27,575 nucleotides of DNA from Polysphondylium violaceum (Eukaryota; Evosea; Eumycetozoa; Dictyosteliales; Dictyosteliaceae). A program made the translations under genes and the position numbers. The DNA is taken from NCBI GenBank assembly GCA_000277445.1, contig AJWJ01000304.1, positions 1-27,575 of the forward strand, given 5' to 3'. Position 1 is the stretch's first letter. Every line of letters starts with the position of its first letter. Positions 9,069 through 20,599 of this stretch are shown here, piece after piece. The notes under the pieces are model-generated. The model had not been told where the DNA came from. It saw only the letters and a program-made list of their open reading frames with translations, and did no database searches.

Positions 9069-11183
9069 ATGGCTTGCAAAACTACAATTTTATTTATATT
9101 TTTATTTCTATATATAAACATAGTTTATAGTATAAAATTTAATTCATCAATAACTCTGTGCGATTCTAACCAAGATGGATTTCCAGACTATGGATTAACT
9201 TCTTCAAAGATTTCAAATTCAATTATTTATTTACAGTCATACAAGAGTATATTTCAACATACACTAGAGTCCATTACCAATAAAATGTGGAGAAATGGTG
9301 ATAGAATTCTACCGCTATTAGACTCAAAAGTTCTTTCTGAGAGACCTATGAAGATTTCAAAAGTTTTCAATCAAGATCAAGTAACTATGATTAGTTCTGA
9401 TGGTATCTACAGATTTTGGAATGGAAATTTCTCAAAATCCATTATTCAATCTGATTCAAAATTTCATTATAGTGGTTTTATTGAAGCTGACCAAAATACA
9501 ATGGCCGTTCAATTTCGAGATCATGAACTTGGAATTATTTATCAAAATTCAAACAGAGTTTATAAATTTCAATCTCCTTGTAAATTTAAAATCAATAGAT
9601 TATTCTCTGATTCTTGTCCTATTGCTGAAGATCTGTAAATATTAAAAATATTATATCTAAATTATTTCTTAATTTATTAAAATTTTAATTTTAGAGTATG
9701 TGATTTCCCCAAAAATAAATGTTTTGTATCTATGAATAATGGAGAAAGAAATAAGATTAAAGTATATGACATTAGAAAAAGAGAAAATCTTTTTGATCCC
9801 AGTCCAAAGCTTATTACTTCTCGTAGATACTCTGGTATTATTGGTAAAAGAGTCAATGGAGTGATTAGAAAAAGTTTACAAACATCCCATGTTTATTACT
9901 GTGTCCAAGGTTTTTATCCAAAATATAAAAGTATAGAGATTCATAAAATCAATTATGACGGTATCACGGTTAAAGCAATCCCCTATCTTGGAAATGAAGC
10001 AGATTCTCCACAAGTGTGTAGAAATGCAATTGTTAATCCTCTAAATAATGATATTTATGTAGTTACTTCAAACAAGTTGTTGAAGATTAATGATCAAGAT
10101 AGAATTTATGAAGTAAGAGATATACAATACTTGAATAGAGATGATATTGGTCTAGATACAACTGAAGATTCTGATTTTGTCAATATCAATGGAACACAAT
10201 TCTTTTATGTTATGATGTCAAACTGTAATTTGCAATTCTATACAACTGAACCCTCTTGTCTATCTTGTAATAGTCCATATTGGTGTTACAATGGTGAATG
10301 TAAATGTCCAAATGACAAGTATAACTCCAAATGTTCAAACACTCCCTATCTCAACAATGTTACTCTTGTTCCAGGTCAAGTTTTAAACACCAAAGATTTA
10401 TTATTGACAGGTGATTTCCCAATTGGTGAAACAAAGGTAATTGTAACTCCTATTATTGGGAAAGCTTTTTTAACTACCATTCTAGTGGCAAACAAAACAA
10501 CTATTATTGCATCTTCCAAGAATAATTTGACTGATATCCAAACAGTAACATTAATCATTGATGGTGTCAAGACTAAATTCAAATACTTTTCAAGTGAAAA
10601 AAGTCAAAATATTTCATCCATCGAAATCCACCACAATAAGATCTATATCAACTTTTCTGGTCCAATCAATATAACTCAGTCAGAGCTTAAAGTCACCCTC
10701 TCGCACGTTAATCTTCCCATTGTCTCTGTATCAAATAGTCAAATAGTTGCATCTCTAAGAGTGGGATGGTTTTTTGGTAATAGAGTATTAACTATTTCCT
10801 CACCCCAATTCAATAGTACGATATATTTACAACAATTTTTGTTACAACAATTTAAAAAGAAATTATGCTTTATTATCAATGGATTGGATAAATCAAATTT
10901 GGGTCTTGAATTCATGAATGCAGCCATCAATGCCACTGAAACCAACTCTCAATGTATCTCTAGCTTTGGTGGATGTGTTACATGTAATATTCAAGATCCA
11001 ATGAGTGGCATCTATTACATCAAACCAACTTCAAAATTACAAGATCTAAAAGATCCTGATGATGATTATGAAGATGGTGATGGCAATCACAGTGGTGATC
11101 AATCTAATCAATCTTCACTCATTGTTCCAAATTCAAATTATTTTATTTTACTCTTGGTAACTTTAATTTTGTTATTTAATTAA
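9069..11183 (+). CDS. Secreted surface glycoprotein with EGF-like module, probable GPI anchor
   Basis: Two exons, 9069-9634 and 9695-11183, joined in phase 2, give 684 residues. Residues 1-21 are a clear signal peptide (hydrophobic run ending IVYS). The next 350 residues repeat short beta-type strands with D-x-N-x-D-G near the start (DSNQDGFPDYG) and look like a propeller-type or FG-GAP-like region. About residues 375-405 carry a Cys-rich EGF-like module (CLSCNSPYWCYNGECKC). An IPT/TIG-like beta domain (GDFPIGETKVIVTP...) follows. More than ten N-x-S/T sites are present. The tail has an acidic/Gly/Ser/Asn spacer and ends in a hydrophobic stretch (FILLLVTLILLFN) with no cytoplasmic residues, as in GPI-anchored proteins. 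This plan is common in Dictyostelium adhesion and recognition proteins, but the partner is unknown. Confidence 0.85.
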
Positions 11184-11223
11184 ATAAAACTATTATTTAT
11201 ATTTATAGGATAAAAAGATTTAT

Positions 11224-14200
11224 TTATTGAGAAATATTTTGTCTTTTTTCCGGTTTCAAGTTTGGTTGAAAAGTAGGTGGTTGCATTCTTTTTCCAAGAT
11301 TATTACTCTTGGAATATAAGCTTTCTCTTTTAAAAGTAGGTGGTGTGGGTGTGGGTGTTGCTGATGACTTTGCTGTGGTGGGTGGTTGGTACAATGAGGA
11401 TGTTGGTGGTTTTAATGGAGCAGTAGAAAACATTGAATGTACTGATGATCTATTAACTGTGCTTATGGCAGAGGTGGTGGTGGTAGTTGGTAATGATTTA
11501 ATAACATCTTTAGGTTGGGGTGGTAAAGCATAAAAATTTGGTTGATATGTAGGTTGAGATTGTAAAGGTAATTTCTTTGCAATTTCTTGAATGATTTTAT
11601 CTTTTTTTGGAGGATTATCATTTTTCTTATTTGCCCACATCGATAAAGCAAAATCAGCATCATAATCTACATTTGATTGTGAATACTCTAATGTTGATTT
11701 AGATTCATCATCTGTAAAATAATCCAATTTAATTTTAAAATTCAATGTACTAGATTTCTTTAATAACCTATAGTCGGAGAAAAATAAGATAGATTAATTA
11801 TAAATATATATACATAGAGATAATTAAACAAAGTAATTCTTAAATCTTACATTAATTTTTCATTTTTTAATTTATCCAATTCTTCTTTCATTTTCAAAAC
11901 TCTTTTATAAGTTAGGCCATAGGTATCTTTAATATTTAGATCTTTTCTTTGTTTACTCTTTAAATAGATATCCAAGTATTCATCAAAGAAACCATCCATT
12001 TGAATATATTTATCAGATCTAATTGATTCATAATACATGATCGATCGACAAAAAGATTCAATGGAACGATGTTCTAGTAATGCATCACTAATAGTTTTTG
12101 AGGCAATAGTGAATCTTGATGTTAAATAGGCATTATCTTGAAGATCTGCCAAACTTGTTGAATTTTTATAAAGATCAAATATTGATTTAATATCCTTTTC
12201 ACTGTTTACAAAATCGATAACATTTGTAAAGTTTTTATCAGGAGAAATACGTGATAAACGACATAATGTTTGCACTGCATTGGCACCTTTAATCTTTTTA
12301 TCAACATACATAATACTTAACTGTAGGTATGTGTTTTAAATTATAATATATTAATATCTATATAAATTATATATAATAATACATTATAAATACTTACAGA
12401 TGGTTCATCAAAACCAGTTTGTAACTTATCAGCTACAATTAACAATCTAATTTTAAAACTCTTGTCATCATTGATGGCTCGAATAACACCTCTATTTTTA
12501 TCAGTCGTACCATAGTGTGCATATTTTCCATTTACACTGACATCCGATTCTACAATATTCTTTCCTTCACATACAAATGGTGAAAATGCTGCTACTGTAT
12601 CAAATTGCTACAAAATAATAATGATGTAATAATAATTAATAAAATGTATATTGTATAATTAAATTATATATAAAACATACTTGAGATATTGGAAGTTGAG
12701 ATATAATTGTATCAATAGTCTTTTTAAATACTAAAAGATTCTTTCTACCAGAACAAACCAACATAGCTCTAGATTTAAATGAACCACTGTCGTGAGTCTT
12801 TAAGGACTCAAGTAAATGATTTATAATAAATATTGATTTTGCTTTAATTTGTTTTTGATCTTGAACAGTGTCATCGTCATCATAGTAGTAATCTAAATCA
12901 TCTAAAAGTCTATTTCTATTGATTTCATCACCACTATTACCGTGATGATTATTATGATAGTGTCCATCATATTCGTAGGGATCATAATAATCATTGTCTA
13001 CATCTTGATATTGCATTTGTTGATGAAGTAATTGTAATTGTTGTGTTTGTTTTTGTGTAATTTTAAATGATTGAAATTGTTTGGTTACATCTAAAATCTA
13101 AAATATTATATATCATTGTTAATATAATCAATACCAACAACACATTACTATTACTTATATTTATCTACTTACTAAATTATCTTTTAAAGCTTCATCCATT
13201 GAATAAGTATAAAAAGGTATTTTATTTGTGCCACCACAAGAGATACCAAACATTTCTAAACATTGGATAGTTGGAGTACAAGTAAAACTGAAATAAGTGA
13301 TTTGATTACTTTGTTTTGTATTTCCTGAAAGGAATTCATGTAGTCTTTCAGTGGTCGATTTACCATGAGATCTATGAGCTTCATCTGAAATAATTGCAAC
13401 AGAATTATATTTAAATGAAAATCCTTCGCTATCTTTATCTGCAGCAGCAGATGAAGATGAGGGCAAGAGTTGTGAAAACTTTTGCATTGTTGTAATTACA
13501 ATTCTATTTCTACCCAATGATATCTCATTTTGAAGTTGTTTACTTGATTTTGGTCGACAAAAATTAGTGATACCGTTGGATTGTAAAAATTTAACAACTA
13601 CATCTCCCAATTGTGCATCCAATTGACTTCTGTCATTCATAATTACAATTGTATCAAATTTAAATTTATTATTAATCTATTATTATTGAATATTAGTATG
13701 AGACTATATATCTATGATTAGATATTACTTACTTCTAATTTATAAAGGAAATAAACTAGAGAAGCAATTGTTAGTGATTTACCAGAACCTGCAGCATGTT
13801 GAATAAGATAATTGTATCTATTTTCACTTTTAAATGATTTTATGTGTTGAGGATGAATAACATCTTTTAATACATTAACAATAGTCTTCCATTGATGTTG
13901 TCTTGGTAACAATGGTAATTTAAATGATTTCTTGACTCTATTTTCTAAAAATCTATCCAATTCTTGATTACTTTTATCATTATAGGGATACCAATTAATT
14001 TCCTCTTCATCAAACTCTTCTTCCACTACTATAGGTGCTGCTCCTGCTACTGTTGCTGTTGTACTATCTATTAAATTAACCTTATCTTTATCATCTATTG
14101 TGATTACATTTTCGGATGCTGTTGTTGTTGATGATTCTATTGTAATTGGTGTTTCTTTAAATTCATTGTCTCCTTGTATTACAAGTTTGGTTGAATCAAG

Positions 14201-14620
14201 TGGTGGTGAATCTTTAATGATTATATGTTCTTTTTCTTTTTCTTGTTCTTCTTTTAATTTATCAATCTTTTCATCAGATGACTGTGGTTGTGGTTGTTCT
14301 TGTGCAGTGTTTATTGATACACTCGCATTTAATAAGGGTGATGCTTTGGTTTTTATATCGGGTGTTGTATTTGTTGATGAAAATATTTCTTGCTCTTGTT
14401 TTGGTGTATTTATATTAATGGATGGTGTTGTTGGTGTTGATGTTGACGTTATTGTTGTTGTTGTTGTTGCTATTGTTGTTGTTGTTGTATTTGGTGTTGA
14501 TGTTGTTGAATTTACGACGGGGGGTTTCTTTTTAGATGATAAAACTTTTGGAAGTGAAGTTACAACTGAAGCACTTTGGTAATAAGCGGCTGCTTCATCT
14601 TCTTCATTGTATTGATACAT
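11224..14620 (-). CDS. SF2 helicase resembling type I restriction enzyme HsdR subunit
   Basis: Six exons on the minus strand (14620-13733, 13676-13173, 13097-12681, 12607-12398, 12320-11851, 11767-11224) join in phase to 1010 residues. Residues 1-220 are Thr/Ser/acidic low complexity. The motor follows: PRQHQ and Walker A HAAGSGKS (near 275-282), VIMNDRSQLDAQ (motif Ia), ISDEAHRSHG (DEAH at 394-397), FTCTPT (motif III, near 427), DEALKDNLILDV, then VADKLQTGFDEPSL (motif V) and MYVDKKIKGANAVQTLCRLSR (motif VI, near 677-697). These match the HsdR translocase, including the HsdR-specific D-R-x-x-L-D-x-Q and Y-V-D-K-K-(I/L)-K-G phrases. The N-terminal nuclease domain of HsdR (D...E-x-K) is not seen, and an acidic Tyr/Asp-rich insert occupies part of exon 3. 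The C-tail is Pro/Thr/Lys-rich and disordered. It probably moves on or unwinds DNA; the target is unknown. No HsdS or HsdM partner is nearby. Confidence 0.85.
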
Positions 14621-14988
14621 CCTTACACATTTAATATATAAATATAAATAACAATGATAAACTACTCTCTAAAAAGATTCATTTACTCGATTTTTTTTAT
14701 GTATGAATATGCAGAAATCTTTTTGCTTGAAAAAAGAAAATAAAATAAAAAAAAAAAAAAAAAAAAGTTTGTCTCCAAAATAGAAGGAAAGATCAAATTG
14801 AGAAAAATGCGATAACTTGAGAATTCAAAACTTATCATCATTTTTTCCCCCTTCAACCACCTCAAAATAAAAAATCTGTGGTTGAGAAAAAAATCGAAAT
14901 AATTTAAATTGTTTATTTGTTAAATTCTAAAAAGGTAGATATATTTGTTTCATAAATGTTTGTAAAAGATATTTAAAGTAAGATATAT
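14621..14988. promoter_or_regulatory. Spacer, promoter side of the HsdR-like gene
   Basis: No gene is seen. A long A-tract (about 14729-14766 on the plus strand, oligo-T on the gene's sense strand) lies roughly 110-145 bp upstream of the ATG, as expected for a Dictyostelium promoter. The stretch also holds the 3' flank of the small gene at 14989-15266. Confidence 0.35.
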
Positions 14989-15266
14989 CTAATGTGGATG
15001 ACCAAAATAGGTCATATGAACATGAGCTCTATCGTTTATCCATAAAATTGGACCACCTAATGATATAATATAGTAACATTGTGATTGATTTAACCCAGAT
15101 GGTGTTGTTGATGATAACAATGCTGAGTTTATTTGTTGGTTAGATTGATTGGCGATACTGTTGTTTAAAGAGAATGAAGCAAGATTTTCTTTTTTTTTAA
15201 AAAAGTAGGTGTTAGTTAGATATATTAGGATGGATGACTTTTTTTAAAATACTTACTGATGATCAT
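14989..15266 (-). CDS. Small 69-residue protein with tiny first coding exon, unrecognised
   Basis: Exon 1 is only 15266-15257 (ATG ATC ATC A), followed by a 68-bp intron with donor GTAAGT and an A-tract/AG acceptor, then exon 2 at 15188-14989. The join yields MIIKNLASFS...NQSQ followed by CYYIISLGGPILWINDRAHV and ends TYFGHPH. The first 40 residues are Ser/Asn/Gln-rich; the last 29 are hydrophobic and aromatic with a conserved-looking GGPILWINDRAHVH block. There is no signal peptide. The splice phase, codon usage and AT-rich flanks support a real gene. It lies between the HsdR-like helicase and the ankyrin-like gene on the same strand. Dictyostelium has several families of very small developmental proteins with a short first exon, but I cannot place this one in any of them. 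Confidence 0.65.
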
Positions 15267-16461
15267 TTTAAAAAGTTTTAAATTAAAAGTTTGAATTTAG
15301 ATTGTGTTTTTTTTATAACAAATATTATTATTATCAAGAGTTATATTATTTTATTCTTGTCAATATTTATTATTATTGTTTTATTTATTTGGCTTGTTGT
15401 TTTTGGTCAATTGTATTTTGATTAGTAAAAAGAATCCTCAAATTCAAATATATAAATAGACATTTCATTTTGATATATAATTATAATTTACTATTATTGA
15501 CTATGATATAATATAGGGAGATTTGTTTAGATTATCTATCTTATAGATAAATTTATTTTATTTCTTTTTTGTTTTTTTTTTTTTTTTATTGTTTTTTGGA
15601 AAATTAAACACCCCTTATTATCTCATTTTTTTCCCTGTATCTTTAAAATATTCACATGTCAGAGTAAAAGTGGTAATGTGTCTGAGAGTGTGGTATATTT
15701 AAGTGTGTGAGTGTATGTGTGGGTATTTGGGGTCACATAAATTTTAAAAAAGTGACAAATTTCCATCCAATCCATAGGTTCACAAACTGGAGTTTTGGAA
15801 ATGTATATTTAACATAGCGTCAACAACAGTAGTATAGAGTGTACCCACTTTAATTTCATTGTAGTATAATAATATTAATTTATCAAAGTGTGTCAACAAT
15901 ATACACACAGAATATACCACACACCAACTATTATCTTAAGCACACAGATAGATATTACATTTGAAAAAAAATGATTAGTTTTAAAAAGCTACAACTATCG
16001 AAAGATTTTATGGATTTTTTAGTATGAAAATACTAAATAGTTTACCTGTATGTGGTGGGTTGTCTCTGTGTATTATCGAAGATAATGAAAAATAGATAGA
16101 TTTGGATTGTACAATAAAAACATTTGAGATTAAATATATCAATTCTATCTGGGTATTTGATATTAGTTGGTGATCCATTTACAATAACACACATATATTA
16201 GTTTCAATAATATCTAATAAGATTCTATTCTATTCTATATATACTAATATTATGATAATAATTATAATTATTATATTTTTTTTTGAGGATTCAGAAAGTA
16301 TAGAAAGGGTAGGTCACACTACTTTATTATTTATTCTTTTCTCCTATCAAGACAATTGTGTAAAATACTCGTCCCTTTTATTTTTTAAAAACCATAGAGA
16401 GATTGGTGAAGATCATAATTAAATCTAACAAATTTTATTTTATTTAAATTTATTTCTTTAT
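15267..16461. promoter_or_regulatory. 1.2-kb spacer with GT/CA-rich blocks, probable control region of the small gene
   Basis: No coding frame is supported. 15676-15733 is rich in GTGTG, including GTGTATGTGTGGGTATTTGG, and 15889-15927 is rich in CACAC. The two blocks contain a perfect 12-bp inverted repeat, GTGTGGTATATT at 15688-15699 and AATATACCACAC at 15911-15922. Such G/T and C/A blocks resemble G-box/CAE sites for GBF upstream of Dictyostelium developmental genes. The distance to the small gene's ATG (over 400 bp) is normal for such genes. Confidence 0.4.
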
Positions 16462-19275
16462 TTATAAATTGTACCACTGTAATAGATTTACAATTTTACC
16501 TTTTAAGTGAGTGGGGATGGGCTCCTTTAATGTGTAGATGAGGAAATTTAATTGTTTTTTTCCAGTGTATTTTGTAAATATCTCTAACAATGGGGTGTCA
16601 CATTTGAAAGAAATATCTTTAAAGTTGTAAAGAAGGAATCTAATAACATTTATATGTTTTACATCGGCAAATGTAATACACTTGAAATCATCTCTGCTAA
16701 TCAATCCATAAACCTTTGAAAAGTATAAATAAAATATGGTTTTAGGATGGTGAAGTAGAGTGTTTTTAAAAAACTCTGGATTTGATTTAAACAATTGGCC
16801 ATTTTGTTTTTCTATGTATCTTTCTAATAGAAATTGATCCATAAAACTGTAACCAATATTTGAATGTTGAAGGACTGTTTTTCCTTTGAGTTCTTTTTTA
16901 ATGATTTGGGTTTTGGCATAGTCTCTAATTAACTTTAACATTTCTATATTATTATTTTCAATAAAATCCAAAATGAATGGAGTAGATTGAAACCAAATCG
17001 AATTTTCAATACAATATTTTAAAATTAAAACCATTTCATTTGAATTCCTTCCAAATATAATTGGATTAAACTCTTGATCATCATCATCATCATCATCATC
17101 ATCAACACTTGAAAGAGAAAAGCTTTTGTCTTGATATTTGAAATTTGAAAAAAGGAATACCAATTTTTCCATTGAATCAACGATAATAGTAGAATACCTT
17201 GGAACTGTATATTCAAAATTATCGTTTTCATGTGTCTTAGGTTTTCCGAAAATCTTTAATTTTGTTTTTGATTTTGATTCAATATAACCTCCTGGTGGAT
17301 TAAAATTAATTTCCATTTCTCGATATTTATCACTATCATCTTGAAAAACACCAATATTACCATAATCATCATCATCTTGATCATCAGCATCATCTTGATC
17401 ATCATCTTGCCAAACGCCATTATTGCCATCAAAATAATTCTCTCCATCATCTAAATCATCATCATCATCATCATCATCATCTTGATCATCAGCATCATCT
17501 TGATCATCATCTTGCCAAACACCATTATTGCCATCAAAATAATTCTCCCCATCATCATTATCTAAATAATCATCCTTATCAATATCAATATCATCTTTTA
17601 CATAGAGTGCATAATCCAACATGTCCATTGCTTTAGCTTTAAGATCTTTACTGACTTGATCAGTTTCTAGTTCGTCATCTTGAAAATCGTTTTCTTGATA
17701 GTCCTCTTGACTATTTACCATATCTGCTTGTTCTTCTTCATCCAATTCATAGTCATCTTCTTCGAATTGATTGGCATTAACAAGAGGATTAGGATTTGAA
17801 AAAACTTGTTGATTTTCAATTAAAAACTTTGCACTCTGAAACATTTCTTTATCTAGACACTTTTTTAAATCATAAATATCTATATGTACCTTTCTTTGCA
17901 ATAAAAAATACTCAATCAACTCTATATTTGATTGAAAAAGAATAGAACTCCAGTTCATGTAATCAGGAAGAGGAAATTGTTCAACTACTATTTTAATAAG
18001 CTCTAAATTACCATTTTTAATAAGTTTGAATACTACACTAGAACTAAGTTCTTCTTTTTTAAATTGGGGTGCCTTTTCCAAGAAATACTTTAACAATGTT
18101 ACATTTTGATGCATTAAAATAAATTTAAATGGATTATCAACATTTTTCAAAGCATTTCCATAATGTTCAAACAAGAATATGGCAGCATCGGTTTGATTAT
18201 TTTTCAAAGAAAAAATGAAACCTTGAACTGAACATGAAACAACTGGATAATTATTGTAAAGGTGTTGCAACATTTTCATATCACCTTTGCTTGCCGAAAA
18301 ATCTATTGCTCTACAAGTAACATACAGACGGTGCTCTCTTGTTTTTGATTCCAAAAAGTGAACCAATTCAAAGTTGCCAGATGAAAAAGAATGATCCAAC
18401 AACAATGGACCATATAAGAATGGACGGGATTCAAGTAAAGATTGAACTATTTCCAAATCACCAAACTCTGCAAGTTTGTACATACAATAGTTATTCAACA
18501 ATTCTCCCTCATTGGCAGAAACTAGTTTTTTGATCAACTCTTTATTTCCAACTGAAATTGCATTTAGTAAAGTCTGGCTAGTTGAAATACCAATACCAAA
18601 TCTCTCTATTAGATAATCTACGATTGGAAAATGTTTTTTTAGAATTGATAGATTTAACAAAAGAGTTTGTTGGACCACAGGCAATGGACGACGTTGAATT
18701 GATAATAATAATTTGAACGCATCGAGATGATTTCTCTTTACCAATCTTTTCAGAGCACTGTCTGTTGATTTGTACCCTTTGGAAATAAGAAATTCAATAA
18801 TATTTACATTTCCTGCTCTACAAGCCAAATCAAGTAATGGTTTCTTTCTTTTTATACGAGAATATTGAGCTTTACCTTTTGAATAGGATTGAAAAGCCTC
18901 TATATTTGCACTTTTGAATAGATGAGGTACCAAATCATATATTTTCCTAAATATATTATAATCTGTATTTGTTTGCACAATTTTTCCAATTGATTCCAAT
19001 GATAAATGAAAACTATCTTTAAAGAATGGATGTGTCATTTTATCAATTAATAAGTTGAAATGTTTATTTTCAACCAACCATGATTGATTCATTGATCTAT
19101 CAAAATAATGTTTAGTCTTATAATTGACAGGTCTTTGTTCCTCTCTAATATAATCTAAACTCTGTATATCACCAGATATAGTTGTTTTTAAAAATTTAAA
19201 AATATAATGTTTAATTGCTACATTTTTAAATATTTGGAAAAATAATATCTCTCTATTACTATTATTCGTATCCAT
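16462..19275 (-). CDS. Ankyrin-like repeat protein with acidic insert
   Basis: A single-exon gene of 937 residues starting at ATG 19275. The N-terminus (IFKNVAIKHYIFKFLK) is the helical lead-in typical of a large Dictyostelium ankyrin/FNIP-type family. From about residue 145 there are ankyrin-like units, for example LLDLACRAGNVNIIEFLISKGY, followed by ten or more weaker units of the form G-(N/D)-x-x-(L/I)-V-x-x-(L/F)-L. A long Asp/Glu-rich insert spans about residues 505-648, contains two copies of DDGENYFDGNNGVWQDDD, and is followed by a second poly-Asp run near 723. Ankyrin-like helices resume to the C-terminus. No enzyme motif, signal or membrane segment is visible. Its role is probably protein binding. 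The family is expanded in Dictyostelium and individual functions are mostly unknown. Confidence 0.85.
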   Translation of the reverse strand: MDTNNSNREILFFQIFKNVAIKHYIFKFLKTTISGDIQSLDYIREEQRPVNYKTKHYFDRSMNQSWLVENKHFNLLIDKMTHPFFKDSFHLSLESIGKIVQTNTDYNIFRKIYDLVPHLFKSANIEAFQSYSKGKAQYSRIKRKKPLLDLACRAGNVNIIEFLISKGYKSTDSALKRLVKRNHLDAFKLLLSIQRRPLPVVQQTLLLNLSILKKHFPIVDYLIERFGIGISTSQTLLNAISVGNKELIKKLVSANEGELLNNYCMYKLAEFGDLEIVQSLLESRPFLYGPLLLDHSFSSGNFELVHFLESKTREHRLYVTCRAIDFSASKGDMKMLQHLYNNYPVVSCSVQGFIFSLKNNQTDAAIFLFEHYGNALKNVDNPFKFILMHQNVTLLKYFLEKAPQFKKEELSSSVVFKLIKNGNLELIKIVVEQFPLPDYMNWSSILFQSNIELIEYFLLQRKVHIDIYDLKKCLDKEMFQSAKFLIENQQVFSNPNPLVNANQFEEDDYELDEEEQADMVNSQEDYQENDFQDDELETDQVSKDLKAKAMDMLDYALYVKDDIDIDKDDYLDNDDGENYFDGNNGVWQDDDQDDADDQDDDDDDDDDLDDGENYFDGNNGVWQDDDQDDADDQDDDDYGNIGVFQDDSDKYREMEINFNPPGGYIESKSKTKLKIFGKPKTHENDNFEYTVPRYSTIIVDSMEKLVFLFSNFKYQDKSFSLSSVDDDDDDDDDQEFNPIIFGRNSNEMVLILKYCIENSIWFQSTPFILDFIENNNIEMLKLIRDYAKTQIIKKELKGKTVLQHSNIGYSFMDQFLLERYIEKQNGQLFKSNPEFFKNTLLHHPKTIFYLYFSKVYGLISRDDFKCITFADVKHINVIRFLLYNFKDISFKCDTPLLEIFTKYTGKKQLNFLIYTLKEPIPTHLKGKIVNLLQWYNL
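17075..17102 (-). repeat. (ATC)n microsatellite coding poly-Asp
   Basis: A run of ATC/TCA triplets, read as GAT Asp codons on the minus strand, near residue 723 of the ankyrin-like protein. Confidence 0.9.
17376..17555 (-). repeat. Tandem duplication, 105-bp period, in acidic coding insert
   Basis: 17376-17450 and 17481-17555 are near-identical with only a few base differences, all of which leave the protein almost unchanged. The copies are offset by exactly 35 codons and separated by ATC repeats. Both encode the unit GENYFDGNNGVWQDDDQ plus an Asp-rich run, so this is a recent in-frame duplication. Confidence 0.9.
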
Positions 19276-19574
19276 CTTCTTTTACCCCCCTAAATGGATA
19301 ATAATAATAATAATATGTTTGTTGTGTGAAAAAACATTTTAATTTTGATGTTTGCTATGCAAAAGAAAAAAAAAATCAAGAAATTAAAAAAAAAAAAATG
19401 AAAAAATTCAGAATGACTTTAGGACCTCTTCCAATTTTAAAATCATCGTGATCAGTTCCAAGATATGTTACAATAATAGTTGTTGTGTATTTATTTAAAT
19501 AATCTTTGAAATCTCAATAAAATATCAAGCTAAACACCCATTGTTTTAAAAAAAACAACAAATATTGATTTTCA

Positions 19575-20514
19575 TTAATCTAATTTTGATTGAATCTTTA
19601 TATTATCTGCTATCTTTTCAAAATCTTTAAACTTTAATAAAATCTCTTCTGGTTTGGTCTATATATACCAAATATGATAGAATATATTAATAATGATGAT
19701 AAAAGAAAGAAAAGAAATAAACAATAATAATAATTACAGTGCATTTTTCAGGAAATTCACTCATTTCATTGAGTATTGGTCTTAGATCAGGTAATGATGC
19801 ACCATATAAATGAGAAAACTCTTGTAATACATTTAAAAGGAAGAGTTTAACTTGATCTTCTACATTTGGTTTCTCGTAAAACACTGAAACTGTAATCTTG
19901 TACTTTTCATCTTTTTCACAACTTAGTCTAATGGGTGGTGCTGTGACTACTTGTTTTATTCTTTTAGCTGTAGATGATGATCCTGTAGTTGATGGTGTAC
20001 GACTATGAAATGAATGTCTAATATTTGATGATGTAGTAGATGATATACTACCTGTAGGACTTGTACTATTACTACCTCCACCTCCACTACTACTACTACT
20101 ACTAATACTACTATTACTGCTGCTATTGATACTATTACTATTTGATGAACTACTCGATGAAAATGATGATGCTGGATTAAATGTTTGATTCGCTGTTGGT
20201 GCTTCAAATAATACACCTTTTACCTCTATAAAATGAATGAGTATTCAGTTAGATTCTAACGACTACTAACGAGTGCATCTTATTATTAATAAAAGATATA
20301 TACCTCCTGTATCACCGACTTCATTTGAGAGCTTATGAAATGTTAAAACTAATTTACAAATACCTTCTGCTATTGATGTTCCACTCCATTTCCATGTCTT
20401 TTCAAAAAAACATATACCTGTAACACTATCACAAAGATTAAGTCTAAGCAATGACTGATTATTTATAATTAAAGTGAGTAATCAATTCATAGAGTCAAAG
20501 ATAAATGCGTATTA

Positions 20515-20599
<85 letters not shown>

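Noticed and set aside
14100-14582. 160-residue plus-strand frame opposite the helicase N-terminus
   Set aside because: It is a Val-rich mirror of Thr/Ser/Asn repeat codons on the minus strand, with no motif of its own.
14683-14865. 60-residue minus-strand frame upstream of the helicase gene
   Set aside because: It is made of A/T-tract codons (poly-Phe, Lys) in a promoter position and shows no family resemblance.
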